Shown: piece after piece, positions 21,159 to 33,076 of the stretch
Position numbering within the stretch: the stretch's first letter is position 1
How the letters are laid out: each line of letters begins with the position of its first letter
NCBI GenBank assembly: GCA_008477525.1
Contig: SPDT01000013.1
Location: 1,473,501-1,537,500, forward strand
DNA from: Hypomyces perniciosus
Taxonomy: Eukaryota; Ascomycota; Sordariomycetes; Hypocreales; Hypocreaceae
Reading direction: 5' to 3'
DNA: 64,000 bases
Position numbers and translations under genes: made by a program
The notes under the pieces: generated by a model
The model's database searches: none
What the model was told of the DNA's origin: nothing
The model's input: the letters and a program-made list of their open reading frames with translations, nothing else

Positions 21159-23674
21159 TCAAAATGAAAAGCTAGTTCCGTTTTCATTCAGAAACTCGCC
21201 GATCTCCGGGAAATTTAGAAATGACAAGTTGCTAAGAGGATAAACGTTCAGACTGGACTGGTCAAAGGCAAGACCTGTATCTGGAGAGGCGACGGACGCC
21301 GTTGGGTAGCTTTGAGGATTCAGAGAAATGGTTGTGGGATATGATCCTATTGGTGAGGGCAGCGCCATGTTTGAGACGCAGGCCAAGTTTGATAGGACCT
21401 GCTGTTGTTCCGTACCTTTGCCAGGGCTTACGCCTGATGCTGAACGATTAGGAATTAGTTGCTCTGCCGACGAGGTGAGCTCGACGCTGGCGGTTGACCC
21501 ATAACGTCGAGTTTGTTCAAAAGTGGTCGATGGTGATTTGTCGTGCGAACTGGTGTTATTTTGCATAATAGTTGCCGACTGCTTGGGCGTGGGTGAGTGA
21601 TTTGGGGCTGGCGTTGACCCTCCCACCAATGACGCAGTGTGTAAACTCGATCCGCGGCTTCGATCTCGAAAGCTATTCATAGCCTCCTGGATGTTGCGAA
21701 GCCTGTCCAGAAGTCTTCGGGATGCTGGCGACTGCATCGATAGCCGTTGGATCAGTTCCAGAGCTTCATACGCATCATTCAGACATGCTTCGCGGTCCGC
21801 ATCATCGTCAATGCCACCCAATACCAGCAAAATAGACGATAGAGCTGACTCGAGGAAATGGTTGTATGTTTTGGGCTGAGCTTGATATATGTCGGTGTCT
21901 TGAGCAAGCTGGACGAGTATGCGGATTGTGTCATGTGCGACCTCAGTCAGCACGTTAATGGTAGATGAGCCACCACCGTTGAGTCCCTGTCGGGTCGCCG
22001 ACTTTCTGTGTATGTTGATCCTCATTTGGTTGGCCCTAAGATGAAGCGTTATGCGGATCCTGTACTCGCCGCGTTTTTCTTTCGTCGGCTCAAACTTGTC
22101 CTCGATCCCACCAAACTGAAGTTTTCTCGGAAGGTTACGCCGCCATTGCATAACTCGAAAGTCAAGAAAATCACGCGCTGCTTCAAATACAGAGATCGAT
22201 GAAGATGACTCCAGCATCCATTTTCGAACCTCGGAGGCGATTTGGGAATATGAGATCATGTGTATCAAGTATGCTGATGAGAGTGAATCGTCCTAATGAG
22301 GAGAGAGAAGAGTAAGCAGAGATGTAAAACCTGGATGTCACGACATACCATTAGCATTGGTTGACGATCAATCTCTGAATCCTGAACGGCGAAGGGCAAG
22401 CCTGTTCCGAAGCTCAACCGTCGATCGAGTGTGTAGACAGTCCAATAAAACTTCTCCGCCTGGATTGCATCTGAATTCCCAGATTGGGGAGTCAAATCTC
22501 CAGCACAGCGAGAACTGTATTCATGGAGCAGACGGAGCACATTGCCGATTCCTCTCCAAGCCAAGACTTCCCTGTCGCTTAGGAAAAAGAAAATACACTG
22601 CGTATCCTCATAGTCAGAAAGGAAACCGTTGGAGTCTCAATTGAAAGGCGCGTACCCCAAGAATCATCAAGGATAAGTCAGTGACGTTGACTGCGCTTTG
22701 TAGTTGAGTTCTTGCGACTGTTGCTGTATATGATTCTTCGACCCAGGTATTTCCAACTTTTACGGACCCTGGATCAGCAAGAATGGAAACGATGGCTAGC
22801 ATGTGCACCGCAATCTCCTCGACCCGTTCGTCACCGGACTTGTTCTTGCTCGACAATTGGGGTTGAGCTTCATGGGAGCGCTGTTGGTTATCTTGAATGA
22901 TGGTTCGGATTTTTTGTCGAAGGTCTTCAAGATCAAGGAATGGATACTGTGAACCAACCTCTTCGTCAAAAGCATTAATAACTGCATTCCAGTTCTCCAT
23001 GTAGGCGTGAGTCAACGGGTTCTGGGAGGACCAGCTTGTCCGGTAGAGGAGTATTTGATGCAACATCTGAGTCGCAATGACAGGCTCGTACTGGCCTGCA
23101 CTTTGCGGGTGCTGTTTCTGGGGAGGCTTTGAGGCAACCAGGAGCTTTTCAGCCAGGCGAAGGTAGTAGTCTGGGTTGGGCAGTCTTGTCTTCTGGGAAG
23201 TAGCACTAGCAACAGTCTCGTTTCGAGGGCTTTGAGGGCTACGTGGGCGACTCTCTTGTGAAGGTGACTCTTGAGAGGTAGGATTTTGTGACGGCGCTGA
23301 CGAACTCTGTGCAGGAACGGTAGGGCCTTGAGTCTCCATCACACTACCAAGGCTGAAGGAAGCAAAATCAGTGATGTCAAGTCAGCACATAGGGTTTGGG
23401 AGTCTCACGAGCCACGTTGACGGGCCCGGAAACGTGTGGTACGTTCATAGAGGCACACGTGGTTGCTCTCTCGACAAGCTTTGCAAGGTCGCTCCCCAGT
23501 GCATTTGGTCTTGCGCCGTTGGCATTCATCACTAAATGAGACCTCGGTTATTAGTAGCAATATGGCATAAGCACGAAGAAAAGGCACTTACCAGGCAACA
23601 CGTGTATATGAGAGGCGTCTCTTGCGCAAGTTTGACGTGTTGGAGGACGCTTTGGACGCTGAGGCCTCCGACAT
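21159..23674 (-). CDS. Zn2Cys6 fungal transcription factor
   Basis: Five exons (23674-23592, 23531-23409, 23352-22656, 22597-22349, 22292-21159) join in frame to 761 residues. The zinc cluster is assembled across intron 1 and reads ACDECQRRKTKCTGERPC then KACRESNHVC. A Ser/Pro/Gln-rich linker follows (about 70-100). The middle domain carries RGIGNVLRLLHEYSSR and FYWTVYTLDRRLSFGTGLPF, with DREID-like EIDRQPML, all hallmarks of the fungal-specific transcription factor domain. The C-terminal third is Ser/Thr/Pro/Gln-rich and low in structure, as in activation regions. Exon 3 may use either of two in-frame acceptors 9 nt apart (CAG at about 23353, TAG at about 23344), so two isoforms are possible. 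A divergent P450 gene starts 1.3 kb away, but a regulatory link is not shown by sequence. Confidence 0.88.
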
Positions 23675-24998
23675 GAGGTAATAGATGAGTCCCTCGGTAT
23701 GTCTCGGTTTGCTGTCACGTAAGCCCTGGTGACGCAATATGCGCATGTAAACAATGCTATACTCTACAATGTATGGCCTAGGGGTTCTTTTTCTCAAAAA
23801 CCACGATGGCGAAGCGCATCTATGAGGACCATTCACACTTTGATACGCGTCGGAGTGACATGAGCAGCACGGTGTGGTCAAAAATGGCTGTGGCGTGGGA
23901 GAACATTGTTCCGGGAGACCAAAGAATGCCATACCTATTAGCTAGGTACCCTAAGGTATCTATATCATTTCGAATGAAACGCACTGAAATACTGATGACA
24001 TGGAGTAATAACGACACTTTTCAGATATGACGATTGGAAAAGCGTTTGTCTGTGGGAAAGTTTTCATGTATGAGTTTCTGGGGCCGTGTTGATAGTACTA
24101 AACTATGCTTTGAAGTGGACCCACAAGTGTTGAGAGTCCGCAAAACGACCAGACCCCGGACTTAAGAAACACCCCTGACTGGTGTTTTAGGCGAATAATT
24201 ATTACCGAGCACTACTACGGAGTACTATTACTCCGTACGAGTATTATGTATAATATTATGGGTACAAGTTCTTGCTCACAATGAGTGGGAAAATGGTCAT
24301 TGTTACCGAGCCTCGTCGGTTTAAGGTCTCATACATAGAAAGTCGAAATCAGATTCACAAAAGAGCCGAAGGGTCGGTTAGCACCGATCTTCCGCCACGG
24401 GGCCTCTCTCGGCAGTTTCTGATACGCATACCATCGGCCATGCGGAGAGTGGAGAGCGGACGGGATCTAAAAACCAAATTAATGATCGTATGATAGTTAA
24501 TTAATGATCAACCGGTTGGGAAGTGAAGTCGAGACTGAGGTCTATGGACCCCAGACGGTATTGCCGGTGTCCACTCCGTGAGAATGTCAACCGAATCCGA
24601 TCTGTGATCTCATAGTACTAGGATGAGGAATGGGTAGAAGCGCACTACCCTCCATTACACTGCATCGTCAGTGGAATCGGAATCGGAATCGGACTCTTCT
24701 GCCCTGTCTTCTGTCTTCCCCGCATCTGCCAGACGAATCGCGTTCGTTTGTTGGTCATCAACGTCGGATTGCAGCAGTGTTGCATGCGGCACTGCCGTTA
24801 CTCTTTCTATGCTCTGTGATGATCATATTAGACAAGCCACAGGAATATAACTTGATCCATCGGCCTGATGTGAAAAATGTACTGCCGCCTCTCCAACAAG
24901 CACCGTCCTCGGGTCAAGAGGTGAAAGACGGCGATATTCCATCATTGGTTCATCGAATATCACGTCGATAAGTGACTGTCAATTACCAGCCATCGATC
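23675..24998. other. Divergent intergenic region (regulator / P450)
   Basis: The shared 1.3-kb upstream region of the minus-strand regulator and the plus-strand P450. It includes a near-palindrome of two oppositely oriented TACGGAGTA motifs (about 24218-24240) and a short GGAATC triplication near 24675. An open frame at 24630-24971 has no family resemblance and is probably leader or chance. Confidence 0.5.
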
Positions 24999-26748
24999 AT
25001 GTCGTACGAAATCTTGGGCATTGCCATAATTGCCGCCATCTACTTTGCCATCAGGATCCTCAGCGCTACCGATACCCCCAAAATCAAGGGCGTTCCGGAG
25101 ATTCCTGGTGTCCCCATCTTTGGCAACCTCTTACAACTCGGTATCGACCACGCTCGCGTAGCGCAGAAATGGGCTGCTAAGTATGGGCCTGTTTTTCAGA
25201 CCCGTCTCGGAAATAAGGTCAGTCAGATGTCCTGGAATAGAGATTCCTTCATCCAGCCAGCACAACTGATGAGCATGATAGCGCGTCGTCTTTGTCAACA
25301 GTTATGACACAGTCAAGTACTTTTGGATCACCAACCAGTCTGCCCTGATTTCCCGCCCGACCTTCCACACCTTCCACTCTGTCGTTTCCTCATCGCAAGG
25401 CTTCACCATTGGAACTTCTCCATGGGACGAGTCATGCAAACGCCGACGCAAGGCTGCTGCTACCGCCCTCAACCGCCCCGCAGTTCAGTCCTATATGCCC
25501 ATTCTGGACCTCGAGTCTACCGTGAGCATCAAGGAGCTGCTAGAAGACTGCAAAAATGGCACTCAGGATGTCGACCCTAGCCCTTACATGGCACGATTCG
25601 CATTGAACACCTCTCTGACGCTCAATTACGGCTTCCGCATCGATGGCAACATCGACAGCGAGCTCTTAAAAGAGATCACACACGTGGAGCGCGAGATTTC
25701 TAACTTTCGGTCGACCAGCAATAACTGGCAAGACTACATACCTCTTTTGCGTCTCGCGAGTGCTACAAATACCCAGGCCGAGCAGTATCGTCTGCGAAGA
25801 GACAAGTATTTGACCGACATGCTGAATGACCTCAAGGAGCGAATCGCCAATGGAACCGATAAACCCTGCATCACTGGCAATATTTTAAAGGACCCAGAGG
25901 CAAAGCTGAATGAGGGTAAGACCCGACGACGCCTCACACTTCTGGTTGCGACAGAATTACTGATTGACTCTTGTCTAGCTGAATTAAAGTCCATCTGTTT
26001 GACCATGGTCTCTGCTGGTTTGGATACTGTCCCTGGAAACCTGATCATGGGAATGGCTTATCTCTCAACAACCGAGGGTCAGATCATTCAGGCCAAAGCT
26101 TTGGCAGCCATTAAAGAGGTTTATCCAGACGGTGAAGCGTGGGAGAAGTGCCTTGTCGAGGAAAAGGTCCCCTACATCACCGCCCTAGTCAAGGAAACGC
26201 TGCGCTTCTGGACTGTGATCCCAATCTGTCTCCCCCGGACGAGTATTCATGACATTAAATATCATGGATCCATATTCCCAGCGGGGACAACCTTCTTCAT
26301 GGTGAGTTTGGCTCCGTGGATGTGACTTTTATTGGTCATGGATTGGCTGACAAGGCGCGCGCGCCCGCTTCTGTAGAATGCATACTCAGCTGACTACGAC
26401 GAATCTCGTTTCAAGATGCCGTACCAGTTCATCCCTGAGCGATTCCTCGAAGACACCGAGACCGGTACGCCACATCTAGGCTATGGCGCCGGCTCCAGAA
26501 TGTGTGCTGGGTCGCACCTCGCTAATCGTGAGCTCTACACTGCCTACATTCGCCTCATCACAAGCTTTGAGATTGGAGCAAGCCAAGACCCTCGTTCTGC
26601 GCCTATAATAGACGCAATCGAGTGCAGCGCGAACCCTACGTCCTTGACCACAGACCCGAAGCCATTCAAGGTTAGCTTGAAGCCTCGCCCTGAGGCAAAC
26701 TTGAAAGAGTGGATTGCGGCTGCCGAGGAGCGAACGAAGGATCTGTAA
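24999..26748 (+). CDS. Cytochrome P450, CYP504-like (phenylacetate hydroxylase type)
   Basis: Four exons (24999-25217, 25282-25915, 25979-26301, 26377-26748) give 515 residues, normal for CYP504. An N-terminal membrane helix (about 5-20) is followed by PKIKGVPEIPGVPIFGN. The SRPTFHTFHSVVSSSQGFTI block, the I-helix-region SICLTMVSAGLDTVPGN, the ExxR motif in KETLRFW, PERF near 339-342 of the processed family alignment, and the heme loop GYGAGSRMCAG (Cys about 435) followed by SHLANRELY are all present. These match the CYP504 family, which hydroxylates phenylacetate (PhacA type) or 3-hydroxyphenylacetate (PhacB type) on the way to homogentisate. I cannot decide between the two. It is expected in the endoplasmic reticulum membrane with a P450 reductase partner. 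No homogentisate pathway gene lies nearby. Confidence 0.88.
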
Positions 26749-27181
26749 GAGTTGCACTCGAGCTGGGGAGAAACTTATTGGCAATAACTTCATGTATAAT
26801 ATGATGTCTCGTTTCATGAAGAACATTAATATCTTGGTCAGCGCGATGCGTACTTCTATTTGAATGACAGTCTATTTTCCCGATTCGTACTCTATAATGC
26901 ATCTTTCTTTTTTATCTTTCCCATCTATACCTAATTTCTCTGCTGTATGACAGTCGTAGGGACTCATTGACATAAAATCGTAGGCAAAAGAATACATACA
27001 CACAAGGTCGCCTTGCGGTTAGGCTAAGCTCCGACAAGCGGCATCTATTGCATTAAGACCCTGAGTACTAACATCATAGCATAATCCAGGTAGAGCAACA
27101 ATCCTATATAGATTCTCGAAGACACCGAGATTGCATAAACTACCTAGTAAAAATGAAGAAAATTGCAAAAGGAAAGCTGAA
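26749..27181. other. Intergenic region, no gene recognised
   Basis: Downstream of the P450 gene and of the tRNA gene (convergent). Nothing recognised. Confidence 0.5.
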
Positions 27182-27274
27182 TGACCGTGGCAGGGTTCGA
27201 ACCTGCGGCCTTTTGTGCTCAAATAACCCGTTTGATCATGTAAGACAAACGCGCTACCACTGCGCTACACGGTC
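27182..27274 (-). tRNA. tRNA-Val (anticodon UAC) with a 21-nt intron
   Basis: Read on minus, the acceptor stem is GACCGTG paired with CACGGTC (7 bp), followed by discriminator A. The D arm TAGCGCAGTGGTAGCGC is a perfect A box. The anticodon stem is TTTGT/ACAAA with loop C-T-T-A-C-A-(intron)-C, so the anticodon is TAC after the conserved T33. A 21-nt insert starts one base after the anticodon, the canonical tRNA intron position. The variable loop is 5 nt. The T arm GCAGG-TTCGAAC-CCTGC is a perfect B box. All stems pair fully, so the gene looks functional. Confidence 0.93.
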
Positions 27275-29963
27275 TGCTTGTTGAGAGCGACTCTAAAGAT
27301 GCCTCACTACTCAGGATATCGGGGATGAACCAGATGGCTACACTACGGAAGCCACTTCCAGCGGTATAACCTGTTGGCGAGGCCCTCGTATTCAAGGTTA
27401 GCTGCATGCCTCTTGTGTATCCTCGGTCTCTGATGATGGCGAACTTGCCGAGAAGCAATGACTGTCATGTCTCACAAGGTTAAGTTAAGCCTGACGCCTA
27501 ATCCTCAGCGCACCCTGTTGATCGTGAAGCTACTCAGGATTTCACTCCCGCTTATACACGCTGCACTGAGCACTGCCGTCACACGCGGCCGATATGAGTG
27601 CCGGCTGCAGTGATCCGATGAACGATAGTACGGCTGGGTTAGACGGGGCTGTACTCCGTACAATGCACTGGTAACAATGACACAGCCGTATCCGCCTTCA
27701 GGGACGGTGAAGTCAGCTCTAAGAGAGGTTTTGAGGATCGACCGCGGGGGGCTATCTGTTACTGCCATTGGCCTGTTTGTAGTTAAAACGAGGTGCCTGG
27801 GCAAACTACAGATAGCTTCGTCGGTGGAAGTTATCGCTGCATGGCAAAACTTCTGTTTGGATTGTCTCACAAGAAAGGAAAATTAGCGAAAAGAAGGTTA
27901 ATTTAAGCTTCCGATAAGATTTATGGGGATAGTACTACTATGTGTTGCCGAGTAGATGGGGCTTGGCCTCTACGGATACTACAATCCCAGCCCCGGCAAA
28001 TACCTTTGGTGTAGGTTGATCGTATCAGCACTGACATATCCACCCACATGCTTGTTTTTACGATGAAGCCAATGTGGCTAAATTGTCTGAGTGAATACTT
28101 CATTCGGAATCCTCCTGCAATTCTGGGACTTCAGGTCAATTCTCTCTAAAGTCGCTCATCTCGATTATGAATACCATCAATTGACAATTTTGTGGAGAGG
28201 AGTACCAACTTGAGCTTCCAGACCACTCACAAACAATTGCGGTGGGCGGTGATCCGCATCTGTGCAACTATATGATGCCAGTAAGCTCAGGGACATGAAG
28301 AGGGTAATGCAAATGGGTAAGGTGTGTAAAAGGTGTGACGCAGTACCCACTGAAAGCATCAAAGCATTCATTTCATGTTTGGTGATCTTGGCTCGTTTTC
28401 ATCGTAGCGAGTCAGTGGCCTAGATATGCTTGCAAGCATCTCAGCCAAGTCGCTGTTATGACCAAGGGCAGAGATGACTGTCATTCATGGTGGCCAGTGT
28501 TCAGCAAATCTTCGTCATTGATCTGAAACCTTGCATGATTGCAGGGGAAATATTGCAAAAATGCACCACAAAACATGGTGAATTTCTCGTCATACGTAAC
28601 AACTGATTATGGCTAGGCGGGATGCATTTCTGGGCAATGCAGATCAGCGGCCACCACGCTTTTGGAGGCTGCAAGACACGTCGCCTTTGCAAGTCAGATG
28701 AGTGATTAGATACATGGGAGATAGAAAGCGATTGAGACTGGCCAATGGTCGGAAATACATTTGCTTGGATCGGCTCGGCCGGTTCCCATGCTATGTAAGT
28801 TGACGGTATGACCAAAACACAATGACGAAGTTACAGCCCAAGCCCCAATGCAACCTTGAAGATGATAGTGGGCAAATGAAATATTTGAAAGAACAAATTA
28901 CCGATTAGCGGTTACTCAACACAAGACATTCGGCATTTACACCCATCATATCGGCCACATGCTAACTGCTAGCGGGATTGATCATAAACAGCTCATTTAC
29001 CTCCCTCTTCACCTTGGCAATACATCAAGTCAAAAGAACCACAATTAATAACGAGTAGCTTACAACACGCAAAAAATCCCATGTACTGTCATAAGTCTGC
29101 CTGCTTTGTGTACCTACACACGCACACTCTCTCCCACACTTCAACAACAGCCATCTCCCGAGATGGTGGGGTTGTGAAACATGGGGAACAAAGCTAGGCC
29201 AAAGGCTCCCTTTTCCCCCTATGGTTATTTACATAAATGGCCGAGGGAAGTCAGCAATCCTCCCCTCTCGTATCTGAACGAATGACTCAAGAATGTAACC
29301 TCACACAACAGACGAGCACGAGGACCCCAGACCACCCATGCGAAACAACCTCGTGGGCCCCTTTCCATGGCCCCTCACTGGACAGCCGTGTTTAACGTCC
29401 AACTAACAAACCAACAAACGCCGCCGCAAGGGAGGTCGGCGGAATTGCGGATCACCACAATCCATATCCCTAGTTGCGGGAGAAGATGTCAGGGTAGCAT
29501 TGTCATCCTCAAGCTTCACCATTTGCCGGGGGGATTTTCTGATCATGTTGAGACTGTTGGAGCCTTCCATTTCTGTATATGTGGTGGGTCGTGGTTTGTG
29601 GTCTGCGTGACCAAAATGATGCGGGCGTTATTCTCACGACGCCTGAATGAAGGGAGAGAAGTTGTGATTGTCACGCAAGAAAGCGCCTCCGCCAGGCCTG
29701 CGATATGGATTGTGGTGGCATCGGTCTCTGCTCGACTGAGTAGAGAACTGCGACATTCCTTTATTGCCTAGGGCAAGACATCCGTACAAGTAGAGGGTGT
29801 TCCGCCCGTCTCGGGCCATATGTCTGACTTGCCCTCAGGAAGAACAACTGTTCCACTCCACCAATATCTGGCAATAACTTATTCTATTAATTCTTTGACT
29901 CTAGTACGCCTTGAGTGTTCAACCAAACTCTCACTTCTCTAATATCCTCACTCCTCTCCTACC
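27275..29963. other. Gene-poor region upstream of the GH28 gene
   Basis: About 2.7 kb. It contains a possible transporter relic (27655-27768, listed separately). A 64-residue minus-strand frame at 28177-28371 begins MNALMLS and has a signal-like hydrophobic start, but no support. An open frame at 29367-29771 has no motif. The last 150 bases are CT-rich leader. Confidence 0.5.
27655..27768 (-). pseudogene. Possible N-terminal relic of an MFS monocarboxylate transporter
   Basis: An ATG-started peptide of about 38 residues contains VPEGGYGCVIVTSAL. This resembles the P-[DE]-G-G-Y-G-W-V stretch that opens the first membrane helix of fungal monocarboxylate-type MFS transporters. The match ends abruptly at a GTACGGAGTAC palindrome and nothing downstream continues the transporter. 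The Trp of the motif is Cys here. It may be a truncated relic or coincidence. Confidence 0.3.
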
Positions 29964-31298
29964 ATGCGTGGCTTGAGTTGGACGGCCATCGTTCTGGCAG
30001 CCCTGCCTATGGCTCTGGCTTTGCCACCAGTACCACTACCTCAGCGCTCTGATATCGGAGCTTCAGATCTCCGTGGATCAGGTGAAGCGTACTGGGCTAA
30101 ACGGGCTAAGGCTCAGGGTCGCCGTTTCTGCTTTGTCCCACCCAATGTTCATGGTGGAGATGATGCCCCGGCCATCATGGATGCACTCAACAACAAGTGC
30201 CGTTCCAATAGTCTCATCGTCTTCCCAGGTCCTGTCTACCACATTCAGACCAACATGACAACCTTGAAATTACAGGACGTCATGATCCATCAGTTTGGCC
30301 GCATGCTCTGGAGCACAAACATTGACTATTGGCTCTCAGTATCTATGCCTGTTGGCTTTCAGAACCAGAGCACTGTCTGGTATTTTGGAGGTGACAAGGT
30401 CATCTGGGACGGCTATAATGTCGGTACACTGGATGGAAATGGCCAGGTCTGGTACGACTGGGCCAAGAGCCGTGGCAACTTAGCGCGCAGGCCCATGAAC
30501 ATCAATTTCCGCAAGTTCACAAACTCAATCGTCAAGCGATTACGGTTCGTCCAGAGCCAGATGTGGACAATGGCGGTCACGTACTCCAAGAACTTGGAAT
30601 TCGATGACATTTACGTCAACAGCACCTCAAACAGCAAGTGGAACACTCTCAACACTGATGGCTGCGATACCATATACTCGGACAGAATTACCTTCCGTCG
30701 GTGGATCGTGTCCAATGGCGATGATGCTATCGCACTCAAGGGAAACTCTAGTAACATATCCATCTATGACAGCTACTTTGAGAATGGACAAGGCATCGCA
30801 ATAGGTTCCATGGGTCAGTATGACGGAAAATTTGAGTACATCGAGAACTTCTACGCGCGCAACATCACTCTTCGCAACACAGCCCATGTATCATATCTGA
30901 AGACCTGGGCTGGTATCTCAAGGGGCTACCCGCCTAATGGTGGTGGCGGCGGCATTGGGCATGCACGTAACATTGTCATCGAGGATGTCTTCCTGAAAGG
31001 AGGGCGACAGGAACCCTTGTTCGCCTGGCAATGTGAGCACTACTCGGGCCACGCTGGAGAAGACTGCAACTCTTCCAAGTTTAAGCTGGAGAATCTTGTT
31101 TGGAGAAACGTCACCGGAACGGTGAAGTCCAACGTCAACCGGGCAAGTCACTTCCAGTGCAGCAGTGCTGCTGGCGGGTGTAATGACGTTGAGGTGACTG
31201 GTTTCAGTGTTCACCGTGAGGGAAGCAATGAGGCTTTGAGCATATTTGATTGCCAGAATGTGCATGGAACAAAAGGCTTCAAATGTAGCGGCAATTGA
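29964..31298 (+). CDS. GH28 exo-rhamnogalacturonase / alpha-L-rhamnosidase type enzyme
   Basis: An intronless frame of 444 residues with a signal peptide (1-19, ending MALALPP). The right-handed beta-helix family GH28 is shown by LNTDGCDTIYSD (229-240), NGDDAIALKGNSSNI (251-265) and GQGIAIGSMGQYDG (275-288). All carry the Asp pairs used for catalysis, followed by YLKTWAGISRGYPPNGG. Asp232, Asp253 and Asp254 are the candidate catalytic acids. In classical polygalacturonases the third motif is GHG. Here His is replaced by Gln, as seen in the exo-acting rhamnogalacturonan/rhamnosidase (Rgx-like) subgroup. The enzyme should be secreted and trim pectin side regions of plant cell walls. Several N-glycosylation sites are visible. 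It is convergent with an aldehyde dehydrogenase gene only 140 bp away. Confidence 0.9.
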   Translation: MRGLSWTAIVLAALPMALALPPVPLPQRSDIGASDLRGSGEAYWAKRAKAQGRRFCFVPPNVHGGDDAPAIMDALNNKCRSNSLIVFPGPVYHIQTNMTTLKLQDVMIHQFGRMLWSTNIDYWLSVSMPVGFQNQSTVWYFGGDKVIWDGYNVGTLDGNGQVWYDWAKSRGNLARRPMNINFRKFTNSIVKRLRFVQSQMWTMAVTYSKNLEFDDIYVNSTSNSKWNTLNTDGCDTIYSDRITFRRWIVSNGDDAIALKGNSSNISIYDSYFENGQGIAIGSMGQYDGKFEYIENFYARNITLRNTAHVSYLKTWAGISRGYPPNGGGGGIGHARNIVIEDVFLKGGRQEPLFAWQCEHYSGHAGEDCNSSKFKLENLVWRNVTGTVKSNVNRASHFQCSSAAGGCNDVEVTGFSVHREGSNEALSIFDCQNVHGTKGFKCSGN

Positions 31299-31441
31299 GG
31301 CAGACTTTGAGAACACTATCTATGTAGTTTCGAGCGCACCAGTCTGAGGTTCTATCTAGGCTATCAATTCGTTATGACAAGTTTTCATTGCCTTGCCTTA
31401 TAATCGTGCAGCTCTCAATCTTGGTAGAACAAGTGATGAAC

Positions 31442-33076
31442 TTATAGCCTGTTTCCCATGTTGACATGAACAGCTTTGATCTGGGAGTAAGCGTCGAGGC
31501 CGGCCTCTCCAAGCTCTCTGCCGATGCCACTCTGCTTGACACCTCCGAACGGCACGCGGGGATCGCAATCCTGGCTGCTGTTGATCCACACCATGCCAGT
31601 TTCTATCTCAGCCGCTAAACGATGTGCCCTCTCCAGGTCTGTGGTAAACACAGCAGCGCCGAGGCCATAGGTTGTGTTGTTTGCCAATTCCAGGGCGTCT
31701 TCTTCCGTCTTGAAGCGTATGATGACGACAACTGGGCCGAAAATCTCTTCGCAATAGATGCGCATTGATGGAGTTACGTCTGTAAACACAGTCGGGGCAA
31801 TAAAGAAGCCCTTATCCTTACCGTCAATGCTCAGAGGGTAGCCTCCAGCTGCGACTACAGCCCCCTCCTTCTTTCCGATGTCGATGTATTCCAGCACTCT
31901 CTCGTACTGGACTTTGGAGACCTGGGGGCCTTGATAGGTGGATTTGTCCCACTGGTTGCCCACTTTGCTGACCACATTCAAGGTATCTAGGAATCGCTTG
32001 ATGAAGTCATCGTAGATTTCGTCTTGAACTAAGATCCGCGACGTCGCAGTGCAAATCTGGCCTTGGTTAGACATGATGCCCAAATGCGACCACTTCACAG
32101 CCTGCTCGATGTCGGCGTCCTTGAACACAAGCAGAGGAGACTTTCCTCCTGTTTCGAGTGTGATATTCTTGAGTGTCTTTGCAGCAATGGCCATGATACC
32201 CGCAGCGGTCGCTGTAGACCCGGTGAATGCAATCTTGTCCACCAAAGGATGCTCAACAAGAGCAGCACCGGCTTCCTTGCCCAAGCCATTAATGATGTTG
32301 ACGACTCCAGGTGGGAAGCCGGCCTTCTTGATCAACTCTGCGAGAACTAGGACGCTTAGAGGGGTTTGCTCCGCAGCCTTGAGGACCACAGTGTTTCCGC
32401 AGGCAAGGGCTGGCCCGAGTTTCCAGGTGGCCATGGAGAGGGGATAGTTCCACGGGATGATCTGGCCGACGACGCCGATGGGCTGGCGGATCGTGTATGC
32501 GAACTTTTGATGCGTCGTGCTTATGGTCTGGCCAAAGGTTTTGTCCGCCCATCCAGAGTAGTATCGGATCACGGCAATGGCTTCAACAAGATCCGTCTCC
32601 AGTGCTTCCTGATATGTTTTGCCTGTGACGATGGGTCGGTTCAGTTCAGCTGTTGGGTTTTTGTCACAAGGAGATCCGCTTACCATTGTCATAAGCTTCA
32701 ATCGTCGCCAAAGTTTCACGATTCTCCTCGATGAAATCGGCCAAGCGCGACATGAGGCGACCTCGGTCAGAAGCGGGGAGGTGCTTCCAGGATGAATGCT
32801 TCAGCGCCGCCTTCGCAGCTCGCACAGCCTTATCAACATTATCTGGGCTAGCAGCCTGAACAGTGGCTATAACTTCTTCAGTGCTAGTGCGATCGTATTA
32901 GCATTGAGTGCTGTCGGAGTGGCTGCATGTCCTCCTGTCTTTGCTTACGCAGGGTCAATAGAGGTGATTGTCTGGCCATTGGATGACTCGAAAAATTCAT
33001 TGTTAATAAACAGTCCGGTCGGCTGAGTCCATTTGACACCATTCGGTGCCTCCAGGTCAACAAATAGGGGAGCCAT
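31442..33076 (-). CDS. NAD(P)-dependent aldehyde dehydrogenase
   Basis: Three exons (33076-32949, 32883-32684, 32622-31442) give 502 residues, the standard size of the class 1/2 aldehyde dehydrogenase family. These enzymes oxidise aldehydes to acids with NAD(P). Clear landmarks are GVVGQIIPWNYPLSMATWK (about 159-177), the Rossmann-type FTGSTATA (242-249), the catalytic base Glu266 in LETGGKSP, and the nucleophile Cys300 in QGQICTATSR. The C-terminal EIFGPVVVIIRF and PFGGVKQSGIGRELGE also match. No targeting peptide, so probably cytosolic. The exact substrate is not visible from sequence. The 61-nt intron 2 is open in frame with exon 3, so an unspliced reading would add a spurious stretch; family conservation requires its removal. 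Confidence 0.92.

Noticed and set aside
24999..26748. A secondary-metabolite cluster around the P450
   Set aside because: No backbone synthase or terpene cyclase within the window. The P450 resembles a primary phenylacetate-catabolism enzyme, and the PaxU-like gene is 22 kb away.
29367..29771. 134-residue plus frame upstream of the GH28 gene
   Set aside because: No recognisable domain. Composition is that of a leader or intergenic region.
32049..32447. Plus-strand 132-residue frame inside the aldehyde dehydrogenase
   Set aside because: Antisense shadow of a highly conserved coding region.
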